Part shown: positions 45,865 to 53,877 of the stretch, in pieces | Position numbering within the stretch: the first letter of the stretch is position 1 | Layout of the letters: every line of letters begins with the position of its first letter | Assembly: GCA_015058575.1 (NCBI GenBank) | Contig: SVBZ01000003.1 | Location: 1-64,000 of the forward strand | Direction: 5' to 3' | Source: Pseudoselenomonas ruminantium | Lineage (GTDB): Bacteria > Bacillota > Negativicutes > Selenomonadales > Selenomonadaceae | Length of the DNA stretch: 64,000 bases | Translations under genes and position numbers: made by a program | Notes under the pieces: model-generated | Database searches by the model: none | What the model was told of the DNA's origin: nothing | Seen by the model: only the letters and a program-made list of their open reading frames with translations

Positions 45865-47028
45865 TTATTTACTGTAATAATTGTCAAAAATCCAATCCTC
45901 TATTTTTATATAAACATAATAGTCTTTAAATTCTCTAAGACCATAGAATTCTAACTTTTTTTGCATTTCTTTCATATATTTAGTTGATGCTATAATAAAC
46001 TTGTATCCATTTACTATTCCCCATGGCAAATCTGGATACATTACTTTTATACCATTAAACTTTTCAACAGCTGTATTTTCATCAAAAAAAGCTACTATTT
46101 GTCTATCAAATTTTGTTAAAACAGCATATGCTCTTTCACCTACAACGCCAGTTCCCCATATTATATATTTTTCTCCACAGGGTAGCAAAGAATTAATTTT
46201 TTTTATTTTTTTCACATCTCCATACTTTATAAAACGGGATAATATATATGGTTTTACATAATTATAAAAATATGATTGAAAATCATTCGATTTTTCAGAA
46301 AAGATTTCCAATTTAGCTCGAGACAAATCAGGGAAAAATTTTATTATATATTTTTCCCATAAAGTGTAATTATAACTTTTTGACCAGCCATGAGTGCCGA
46401 ACGGTAAATTGTTTGAAGATATCTTCCTATGACAGTGCGAAACATCATTCTCAATTGAAAATTCTAAAGCGACATTCACACTAGGTACTGTAAAGTTTAA
46501 ATTCTCATGTTTTCCACAATATCCGAAAAATTTATCTTCATAATTCTCAAATTCATCTTTCATACCAGATATATCAAATATGTACTCTTTGTTTTTTGTC
46601 ATTCGAATACAACTTTGTACTTTACGTAAGGATAAGCCCCCATTTCCTACACGTCCACATTTTTTCCAAAGCAATCTTGGAGTAGGCGCACCAATATAGT
46701 CGTATCCAAGATTGCAAAAATGTTTTAATTTATCACTAAACACAAAAGCGTCTAACTGATATATAAGAATGTAGGTATAATTATCGAATCTATCGTAAAA
46801 CTTATAATCCAACATAAGTTTGCTATATGATTTTATACTTTCAAAAAACTCATCTGGAAAATATTCCTTGTAAACACCTTTAACATCAATTATATCACAA
46901 AGTTTTTGTGGCATAATAAAATAAATAGGATAATCATGTAACATATCCAATGCTTGCTTAAGAGATATTTTTTCCGTTTCTGTTAATTGCTTTTTATATA
47001 TAGGTATTACAACAGCAACCTGTTTCAT
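45865..47028 (-). CDS. DUF5672-type glycosyltransferase-like protein with C-terminal Rossmann module
   Basis: 387 aa. The first 260 residues match DUF5672 proteins: VAVVIPIYKKQLTETEKISL, YILIYQLDAFVFSDKL (a DxD-like acidic site), YDYIGAPTPR, GRVGNGGLSLRKV, PFGTHGW. From about 286 the Rossmann module follows (KYIIWGTGVVGERAY, AFFDENTAVEKFNGIKVMYPDL). Closely related in plan to the gene at 47078. ATG at 47028 is used; a TTG at 47031 also has a good ribosome-site distance. Its stop lies at the edge of the IS4-like element. Confidence 0.8.
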   Translation of the reverse strand: MKQVAVVIPIYKKQLTETEKISLKQALDMLHDYPIYFIMPQKLCDIIDVKGVYKEYFPDEFFESIKSYSKLMLDYKFYDRFDNYTYILIYQLDAFVFSDKLKHFCNLGYDYIGAPTPRLLWKKCGRVGNGGLSLRKVQSCIRMTKNKEYIFDISGMKDEFENYEDKFFGYCGKHENLNFTVPSVNVALEFSIENDVSHCHRKISSNNLPFGTHGWSKSYNYTLWEKYIIKFFPDLSRAKLEIFSEKSNDFQSYFYNYVKPYILSRFIKYGDVKKIKKINSLLPCGEKYIIWGTGVVGERAYAVLTKFDRQIVAFFDENTAVEKFNGIKVMYPDLPWGIVNGYKFIIASTKYMKEMQKKLEFYGLREFKDYYVYIKIEDWIFDNYYSK

Positions 47029-47077
47029 CAATAATTTATCTCCTTAGAAAATACATATTTCCAATTATTATTATTGT

Positions 47078-48277
47078 TTATCGTCCCCACTTAACAATAG
47101 ATCTTCTATAATACTCCATACTTAATGCTTCAATTATATCTGTAAACAATAAATAATCCTCCCCCCTTCTAAGGCCAAATCGTCTTAGAACGCTTTCAAT
47201 CTCATTAATATAATTTTTTATAGTAACTGTAACTATATAGATATATTTCCCTCTAGTAATTATTTCTATATTTGGAAAAACAACTTCGATATTTCCTATT
47301 TCTTTTACATTATAATCACGGCTAAAAAAACAATCAACCTTTCTATTTAACATATTAAATAAGCGAAGTGCATCCCCCCCTATTTTCCCCGCTCCCCATA
47401 ACACATATCGTCCTTTTATGGGAAGCAACTTATCGAAATAAGCACTATAACTTTTTATTTGGCCACTACGCTGAAGTCGCTCAATAAGATATTGCCCTAA
47501 AGAAATATGATGCTCATCTTCATAAGAGAACCCTTTTACTCCTTCAATCTCTTTAGTAATTTCATCCATGTTAGAAATATATTTCCCGATATATGGTTTC
47601 CATATTTTCCAAAATGCATATTTAGACCAACCATGACATCCAAACGGTAATGTATTTTCTGACAATTTTCTATAACACTTCATAACCTCTCCTTCAATAC
47701 AAAACAAAAGTGCAGTAACCTTGTCCGAAACCAGAAAACTAATTTCCTCATCATATCCACAATATGCAAAAAATTGATCTTCCCCCTCCTCAAATCTATT
47801 TTTCATTCCTGTACGCATATATATTTCTTCTTTTTGTGCAGTTATTCTTATACATGAACTGATTTTTCGCAATGATAATCCACCATTCCCCACTCGAGTT
47901 TTTAAGCCTCTCCACTTACCCCAAAAAGGTATAGGTGCACCTATATAATCATATCCAAGCGAACAAAAATGTTCTAATTTATCTTCAAAAACGAATGCAT
48001 CCAGTTGGTAAACTAACATATAATCATAGTGCCTAAAACGTTCATAAAACTCTTTTGTTAAAAGTAATTTGCTATATGAAACAACATTTTCAAAGCATTC
48101 ATTCGGCCAAAATTCAACCTGATAGTTTTTAACTTGAAAAAAATATTTCATCTTTATAGGTGCCACAAAGACTAAATCATAATTATTTAATACTTTTTTC
48201 ACCTGATTGAGAGATGCACGCTCCGATGGTTTTAAAGTCTCTTGATAAACAGGCACAACAATTACTATTTTGTACAT
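47078..48277 (-). CDS. DUF5672-type glycosyltransferase-like protein with C-terminal Rossmann module
   Basis: 399 aa paralogue of the gene at 45865, with the same two-part structure: IVIVVPVYQETLKPSERASL, YMLVYQLDAFVFEDKLEHF, YDYIGAPIPFW, TRVGNGGLSLRKI, PFGCHGWSK, then module YVLWGAGKIGGDALRLF (from about 290), CFFSRDYNVKEIGNIEVVFP. The pair probably arose by tandem duplication and now acts on different sugars or acceptors. All catalytic-looking residues are shared by both copies. Confidence 0.82.
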   Translation of the reverse strand: MYKIVIVVPVYQETLKPSERASLNQVKKVLNNYDLVFVAPIKMKYFFQVKNYQVEFWPNECFENVVSYSKLLLTKEFYERFRHYDYMLVYQLDAFVFEDKLEHFCSLGYDYIGAPIPFWGKWRGLKTRVGNGGLSLRKISSCIRITAQKEEIYMRTGMKNRFEEGEDQFFAYCGYDEEISFLVSDKVTALLFCIEGEVMKCYRKLSENTLPFGCHGWSKYAFWKIWKPYIGKYISNMDEITKEIEGVKGFSYEDEHHISLGQYLIERLQRSGQIKSYSAYFDKLLPIKGRYVLWGAGKIGGDALRLFNMLNRKVDCFFSRDYNVKEIGNIEVVFPNIEIITRGKYIYIVTVTIKNYINEIESVLRRFGLRRGEDYLLFTDIIEALSMEYYRRSIVKWGR

Positions 48278-48289
48278 TTTATATCACCT

Positions 48290-49396
48290 TTAACTTGACA
48301 CTATTTTATCAATTTCATCCCAAAAATATACACGTTTACATTTATCCTTTATAATTTGTTTTAAAACAACATCATGTGATTTCATTGTAATAATTACAGC
48401 ATCCACTGAAGGCCAATTATCATGTGGCAAAAGAATCTTAATGAAGCGACTCTCTTTCTTTATTGCATCTATTCCATACTTAACTTTTATGTTTAGGAAT
48501 TCACTAAATGCCAAAAAAGCCTTTCCAACTGCTCCCATTCCATAAACTGCGATATTGTGTATCCCCATATCATCGAACCATTGGTTAATCCTTGCAATAT
48601 ATCTATTACTATATATCTTCCCACTATATGTCAGCTCGTTGATTGCACCAAAATATTTTTTATATTCCAAATCACCACCTCCTAAAAAACATTTTGTACA
48701 TCCCATTTTAATAATTTGTTCCAAAAAAAGTACATATTGTAAACTTCCGATTGAAAATTTTTTTAATCTGGAATCGTAGGAAAAATTTTCTAAATATATC
48801 GTATCATTCACTCTGCAAAATAAAATAATACCAAGAACTCCAAAAGAAGAATTAAGCAACATTACATCTGTTATATGATAAGTGTCAATATATTCCCTTG
48901 GTGATAAATTATACTCACAATTATGTGTGATTTTTTTCCACATAAAATATTGGTTAATTATTTTATTATCAATCATCATACTAGAAACTATCTCAACACC
49001 AATCTCTCCAACAGCCTGTTCTAGTAGGCGTAGTTCCCTCTTCAAGTTGTAACGATGTTTCTTGCTCAAACGATTCATCAATATTTCTTTAGTCGCCGGT
49101 AAAGGAATATATATATTATTACTTTTATAAAGCCATCCATTGTAATTATTACCAGCACGAATTACCTCTATATAGAGCACTTCTGACCACATTAAAAAAA
49201 CATCTTTTATACATTTATCAAATATTGTTTGTGGAAAAGTTTTCCCCCATACGTTTATTTTTGCATAATCACCTAATTTATATACTGAAATTATATATTT
49301 TTCTCTTCCATATTCGTAGCTTAATTCTTCTACATCATCATAAATCAAATCAAATCTATTATGAATCAAGTCATCCGATGAAAACACATACAACAT
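48290..49396 (-). CDS. GNAT/FemAB-like acyltransferase with C-terminal Rossmann module
   Basis: 368 aa. Residues about 95-265 resemble the BioF2/FemAB-type GNAT fold: RLSKKHRYNLKRELRLLEQ, GVLGIILFCRVNDTIYLENFSYD, SIGSLQYVLFLEQIIKMGCTKCFLGGGDLEYKKYFGA. The final 90 residues are the Rossmann module (NIAVYGMGAVGKAFLAFSEF). It probably acylates an amino-sugar of the glycan; this fits the deacetylase gene next to it. ATG at 49396 has GGAGAGG 6 nt upstream and is chosen over 49411. Confidence 0.75.
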   Translation of the reverse strand: MLYVFSSDDLIHNRFDLIYDDVEELSYEYGREKYIISVYKLGDYAKINVWGKTFPQTIFDKCIKDVFLMWSEVLYIEVIRAGNNYNGWLYKSNNIYIPLPATKEILMNRLSKKHRYNLKRELRLLEQAVGEIGVEIVSSMMIDNKIINQYFMWKKITHNCEYNLSPREYIDTYHITDVMLLNSSFGVLGIILFCRVNDTIYLENFSYDSRLKKFSIGSLQYVLFLEQIIKMGCTKCFLGGGDLEYKKYFGAINELTYSGKIYSNRYIARINQWFDDMGIHNIAVYGMGAVGKAFLAFSEFLNIKVKYGIDAIKKESRFIKILLPHDNWPSVDAVIITMKSHDVVLKQIIKDKCKRVYFWDEIDKIVSS

Positions 49397-49421
49397 GATA
49401 AGCCTCTCCATAGATAGTTTT

Positions 49422-50471
49422 TCAGGATATATCGAATAGTGCTTGCAATGATACTATATTTTTATATCCCAACTTGTTTAATTTCGCCTCTATTTCATCA
49501 TAATAAGTGATTGCTGTAACAATGACAACATCTACTTCTATATCTCCATTTTCTGGAATCAAGGCCCTAGTCCCTTCCAGCCTGTTAGACAGTGCCCTTA
49601 CATCTAATATATCAATCACGTTTATTTTAGTTTTATCGATTTCTCTATAAAACAATTTTCCTAATTCAGAAAATCCATAAATGGAGATATTCTTCCAATC
49701 TTTTTCTACCAACAATTTAGTTATTTCATTACCATCTTGATAATTTTTTATCCAACGTAAAAGCAATCTATAAAATGCCTGATATTTTTGAAGCGTTTTT
49801 TCTCTTTCTATTAATTCGTCTATTTCTGATTCTTTTTGAATGTCTATTTTTTTAAACGTTTCCCAATATGACTCCTTATCGCCCCCTTGACAAGCACGAT
49901 ACTTTCCCAAAGCACAAGCGATATCGACATATGGCAAACTAACCATTTGATCTTTATGACAAGAAATAAACGTTCTTTTCTTATCCATTACATCAGTAAT
50001 ATCCACATAATGTGATACATCATGAAATGGAACGTGTACCTCATATTGATACACATCTGCCATGACGTTCAAATCTTTTAAATAATTAACAGCAAAATAG
50101 CATACTGCAGCATGATCTGGATGATTATCATCCTCCCAAGGAATAAAAATTTTAGTATAAGAAGAAAAATCTATATTTTGAAAGATATTCTTGCCGTGTC
50201 TCGTCAACATCCCATCTTCATAACCTAACCAAAAAAAAGAATTCACCTCTGCTAATTTCATCTCTTCTTCAAATTGTTTCCTTCGAATCTCCGCTTCTTT
50301 TTCAGAAGACACACTTATATTTCCCTGTCTACCATCGGTAACTACAAACACATCACATTGAGAAGCATATTTTGCCATCACGCCACCTACTCCTATGCAT
50401 TCGTCGTCGGGATGTGGCGCAATAATTGCTATCTTATCATCCTTTTCAAAACATATAGGTAATACTGTCAT
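49422..50471 (-). CDS. PIG-L (LmbE) family deacetylase with C-terminal Rossmann module
   Basis: 349 aa. Zinc-dependent N-deacetylase: AIIAPHPDDECIGVGGVMA (HPDDE) and EDDNHPDHAAVCYF (HPDH) are intact. The C-terminal module starts at about 260 (NISIYGFSELGKLFYREI, IDILDVRALSNRLEGTRALIPE); here the second Gly-rich position is FSE, so nucleotide binding may be altered. The GTG at 50489 is rejected because ATG at 50471 has GGGGAAG upstream. Likely removes an acetyl group from an N-acetylated sugar, with the GNAT-like neighbour adding another group. Confidence 0.87.
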   Translation of the reverse strand: MTVLPICFEKDDKIAIIAPHPDDECIGVGGVMAKYASQCDVFVVTDGRQGNISVSSEKEAEIRRKQFEEEMKLAEVNSFFWLGYEDGMLTRHGKNIFQNIDFSSYTKIFIPWEDDNHPDHAAVCYFAVNYLKDLNVMADVYQYEVHVPFHDVSHYVDITDVMDKKRTFISCHKDQMVSLPYVDIACALGKYRACQGGDKESYWETFKKIDIQKESEIDELIEREKTLQKYQAFYRLLLRWIKNYQDGNEITKLLVEKDWKNISIYGFSELGKLFYREIDKTKINVIDILDVRALSNRLEGTRALIPENGDIEVDVVIVTAITYYDEIEAKLNKLGYKNIVSLQALFDIS

Positions 50472-50491
50472 AACACTCTTCCCCAACACAG

Positions 50492-51010
50492 TTACAAATT
50501 ATCATTATTAAATATACCATAAACATCATAAAATATTTGGCGCCATGCATTATACACATCAAATTCCAAAAATTCTTCCACACTTTTCTAGCTTCTCCCC
50601 CCATCTTTTCCCGGTATTCAACATCATCTAATAGTTTTATTATTGCATTAGCTGCTGCAACAGTATCACCTTGTGAAACTGCCATATAGCCTCTACCAGA
50701 TCTTGTAAGTTCCAGCCAAGGAATCTCATACATAACCATAGGCAATCCCCATTGTTTACTTTCTATAATTACCTGCGAAAAACTTTCATATGATGATGTA
50801 AATAAAAAATATCTGTAACTTTATAAAAATCATCTACTATTTTATGATATCCACATATTTCTATGTTACTCTCTAAATTATATCGCCTAATATTATCCAC
50901 AAGGAGATTATACTCATACTCACGATCCTTACTTCCTACTAGCTTCAGTTTTGCTTTTGGATATACCTTTATTACATCACGCATAATAGGTATAATGACC
51001 TTTCCCCGCG
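50492..51010 (-). pseudogene. GT4-family glycosyltransferase, 5'-truncated and twice frameshifted
   Basis: Only the C-terminal half remains, in three frames. Read leftward: VIKVYPKAKLKLVGSKD, ...IEICGYHKIVDDFYKVTDIF | SSYESFSQVIIESKQWGLPMV | ...EKMGGEARK | VEEFLEFDVYNAWRQIFYDV, ending at TAA (50492-50494). The first break is at a run of six T and the second at a run of four A; each looks like loss of one base. The E-x7-E-type site (ESFSQVIIE) and GLPMV are typical of GT4. The N-terminal half is missing where the IS3-family fragment begins. Confidence 0.8.
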
Positions 51011-51395
51011 TGGTTAGACACCCAAAACGAAAGGATTCTCTCGATTTTATAAAAATGCTTGATTTTTCGCTGCATTCAAGCCATTTAGGCTCCTGGTGGC
51101 TATAAAAGATTTATAATTTGCAATCCTATTACACTACTAAAGCTTGCTTGCATCTTGCTACGTAATAACGTTCTGGTGTCGTATAGCCGATGCTGGAATG
51201 CAGCCGTTTCCGGTTGTAAAAAATCCAAATGTACTCGAAGATTGCAGACTTTGCTCCTGCTCGTATACGAAAATGCTGATCATTCAGCCACTCCTGATTC
51301 ATCGTACCCAAAAAGCTTTCCATCGGGGCGTTGTCCCAGCAGTTGCCTATACGGCTCATGCTGCAGATAAGATGATTCCGCTCTATCATAAACCA
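51011..51395 (-). mobile_element. IS3-family fragment, 3' end only
   Basis: The left edge reads TGGTTAGACACCC (51011-51023), which resembles a TG-starting IS3-family terminal repeat. Between this and the transposase fragment lie about 115 non-coding bases. The right edge is near 51395, where similarity stops. Only one end of the element is present. Confidence 0.65.
51129..51389 (-). pseudogene. IS3-family transposase OrfB, C-terminal fragment
   Basis: 86 codons. ICSMSRIGNCWDNAPMESFLG carries the final catalytic Glu of the DDE triad; FNRKRLHSSIGYTTPERYY-like tail (FYNRKRLHSSIGYTTPE) is characteristic. Everything before MIERNH (the first two Asp) is missing, so the fragment is inactive. Confidence 0.88.
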
Positions 51396-51495
51396 TTCAA
51401 TAAGTAAATAATTTCTTTTTCTTCACGTAACATCCGAAAAAATCATCCATAAATTACTGTAAATCAGCTCCAATTTACATTTAAGTAGTATAGGC

Positions 51496-52614
51496 TTATT
51501 GCGTTAAAGAATCACCATCAAGATAAATAAAACTGCTCTCATGCAATCGTGCATGCAATCGTGCCAAAGCCTGCATAGGTCCCTTCCTTTCGCCAAACCA
51601 CGATCCTCCATTTCTATGGATGATAAACGTCTTATCATTCACGTATTCATAGCCACAACATACCCCTTCATCTATAAACAGCTCACCTGGATACACCGTC
51701 ATCCCTTGAAGGTACTGCAAATCACCATTCCGAATCAACCCATGTCGTTCCAGAATTTCTGTTTCGTAATCCATGCAGACCTTCATCTCTGTTCGCTTTT
51801 TCATCATGAACGACTCCGTATCGTATGCATCCATCCATTCTTTAATTACGCTATTGTGAGCCTGTCCTCCGAATCCGAGGCCAGAACCAATTTGATTACG
51901 TACAAAGGCACAAAATCCCTTCTGATAGCACAACTCATCCAAGGGACGCAACACCTCTACATCTGCATCAAAGTAAATCCCACCATACTGATAAACAACA
52001 TCCTTCCGCGCATAATCGGATACAAATGCCCAACAGCCTTGCTCAGCTGCTTGCTTCATGTAATGATGTTTGCTGATATCATAATTAGTTTCATCCCATC
52101 TTCTGATTTCCCAACCAGGACAGTTCTTGTTCCAACTGTCTATGCAGTTTTGATATAATTCAGGCAAGGGCCTTCCCCCAAACCAACAGTAATGTATGAT
52201 ATGGGGAATAATTTGCTTTTCTTCCAATCGAAATGTACTAGGGATTTTATGTCCTTCGTAAGAGTATCCCGCCATAATACTGTAGGCGGTGTAGCATACA
52301 GCATCTTTCAGCTCAGCTATATTACTCAACTGAAGCAGAATCTCCATTGTTGCATTGACTCCAGTCGTCAATATCCATTCAGCATTACGACCGCCGCATC
52401 GAATCGCTTCCTGCGGTGACATAATTTCCAAGCTCCTGCCATGATAAAGTATTCTCCTCCCCCAGTGAGCGGTATTATTGTCCACAACGCCAATAATATC
52501 GTTGTCAAGATTAATCATCTCACAAAACTTCTGATAAACCATGCCCGATCCCCAAAATACAATAGGCACTCGTCTATCAGACAATTCGTGACTACTTGTC
52601 AATCCCAAGTACAT
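51496..52614 (-). CDS. GT32-like sugar transferase with N-terminal Rossmann module
   Basis: 372 aa. Residues about 15-110: Rossmann module (VPIVFWGSGMVYQKFCEM, GVVDNNTAHWG, IMSPQEAI). From about 135: Gly_transf_sug/GT32 (IPHIIHYCWFGGRPLPE, DYARKDVVYQYGGIYFDADVEV with the DxD at 216-218, and later HRNGGSW). Intact frame; start has GAGAGGAAAAGA. GC content is higher than in its neighbours, which may mark a different origin. It stands apart, with 349 bp of non-coding DNA upstream and mobile DNA downstream. Confidence 0.87.
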   Translation of the reverse strand: MYLGLTSSHELSDRRVPIVFWGSGMVYQKFCEMINLDNDIIGVVDNNTAHWGRRILYHGRSLEIMSPQEAIRCGGRNAEWILTTGVNATMEILLQLSNIAELKDAVCYTAYSIMAGYSYEGHKIPSTFRLEEKQIIPHIIHYCWFGGRPLPELYQNCIDSWNKNCPGWEIRRWDETNYDISKHHYMKQAAEQGCWAFVSDYARKDVVYQYGGIYFDADVEVLRPLDELCYQKGFCAFVRNQIGSGLGFGGQAHNSVIKEWMDAYDTESFMMKKRTEMKVCMDYETEILERHGLIRNGDLQYLQGMTVYPGELFIDEGVCCGYEYVNDKTFIIHRNGGSWFGERKGPMQALARLHARLHESSFIYLDGDSLTQ

Positions 52615-52963
52615 TCTTTTCCTCTCCCCGCCTCAATGTAATTTTTTCGAATTCGTTAGCATTATATCAGTCACAAATATATCCCACATACTACCAGTAT
52701 TGAGATAACCTGATTCTGTAATTACGTACAGAAGATACATCATCCATCATGGTTTTATCAACATATCAGCTGACTATTCATGACTCGAATGCTATTCTCA
52801 ATTTTTTCCTCAGCTTCACTGACATTTTTTAGCTAAGCATAATATTATAAGACTTTATAATAGTTAGCTATGTAGAACATATTGGTATGTTCACAGCCAC
52901 TGTAACATTCAACAGTTTCATAAACTCTCTACGTTGCCTTAATAGGGAGTCTGAAAGTTAGTT
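52615..52963. other. 349-bp non-coding stretch with two inverted repeats
   Basis: No convincing gene. Inverted repeats: TTCTGTA-ATTACG-TACAGAA (52714-52733), and a larger AT-rich structure with outer arms TAGCTAA/TTAGCTA around TATTATAA...TTATAATA (about 52831-52873). Promoter-like TATAAT sequences occur on the minus strand within the latter, so it may hold the promoter for the GT32-like gene, but no -35 box is convincing. Confidence 0.5.
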
Positions 52964-53863
52964 CTATTTAATAACAGCTATACTGCAATGATCACCAATA
53001 GGAAACTTACGTAATAATCCTCCTGTTTCTTGTTCGTAATCTTTTACCGCTTTGTTTACGCTCGGCAACTCTGGATGAAAAAAATCATGCAACAAAATCA
53101 CACCGCCACTTGACATTTTAGGATAGAAGAATCGCAATCCCTCTAACATAGGCTGATACAAATCCATGTCAAGATTCACAAAGCAAAAAATATCATCAAC
53201 GTCTGCTGCGCTTTCAGGGAAGTATCCAACACAAAACTCACAAAGATTTATATTTTCCATTCGCTTTTTCACAGTATTTATATTCGTACATAAGAAGCCA
53301 TCTCTTTTATTAAACTCACCTCTTAGAAAAGACTCATTTCCAATTGCACGCTCTACATCCAAGTCTTTTTCTGAGAAGCCTTCAAACGTATCAAATAAAT
53401 AACATCTCCTATCGTAAAAATACTTGTTTATATAATATGCAAATTCTCCTCTGTTGACTCCAGCTTCAGCTACGCTTCCATTTATCTTTTCCTCATAAAC
53501 ATATTTCGAAAAAGATTTTACCCAATTTACTCTTATATCAGATTCATCATAACGATTATGATTTGAAAAAACTTTTGTTTTAAGTTCCTCATCCTCAAGC
53601 AGAAAAATACATTTTTCTCTTGGCACATGCAATTCACATAGCTGTTTCCTTATCTCCTCCCTAGCTGTTTCTGAAGCTACTGATACAACGATTTTATCAT
53701 ATTCTAATTTTTGTATCTCTTCTGGTCGTTTCACCAACCCGTTTTCTAAATTATCATTTTTATTGTCTATCCAACCAATTATTATATGTGATGTATGTTC
53801 CTTAATATATTTTTCAAAAATCTTTCCATTGCGACCGGCCCCAAATATCAAAATCTTAGCCAT
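52964..53863 (-). CDS. TylF-like methyltransferase with N-terminal Rossmann module
   Basis: 299 aa. Residues 3-90: Rossmann module (KILIFGAGRNGKIFEKYIK, GWIDNKNDNLENGLVKRPEEI). From about 125: TylF/macrocin O-methyltransferase family (VAEAGVNRGEFAYYIN, YLFDTFEGFSEKDL, FVNLDMDLYQPMLEGLRFFYPKM, GGVILLHDFFHPEL), with the SAM site and the metal-binding Asp residues. Probably O-methylates a sugar. Good GAGGGGAGAAAG ribosome site. Confidence 0.88.
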   Translation of the reverse strand: MAKILIFGAGRNGKIFEKYIKEHTSHIIIGWIDNKNDNLENGLVKRPEEIQKLEYDKIVVSVASETAREEIRKQLCELHVPREKCIFLLEDEELKTKVFSNHNRYDESDIRVNWVKSFSKYVYEEKINGSVAEAGVNRGEFAYYINKYFYDRRCYLFDTFEGFSEKDLDVERAIGNESFLRGEFNKRDGFLCTNINTVKKRMENINLCEFCVGYFPESAADVDDIFCFVNLDMDLYQPMLEGLRFFYPKMSSGGVILLHDFFHPELPSVNKAVKDYEQETGGLLRKFPIGDHCSIAVIK

Positions 53864-53877
53864 ACTCTTTCTCCCCT

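Larger units (their letters stand above)
44284..45865 (+). mobile_element. IS4-like insertion sequence, inactive
   Basis: About 1.58 kb bounded by imperfect inverted repeats ACTCAAACTTCGCA (44284-44297) and TGCAAAGTTTGAGT (45852-45865). Inside lies one transposase frame on the plus strand, opposite to all neighbours. The right end touches the stop codon of the DUF5672-like gene. No clear target-site duplication can be read. The exact outer ends are uncertain by a few bases. Confidence 0.8.
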
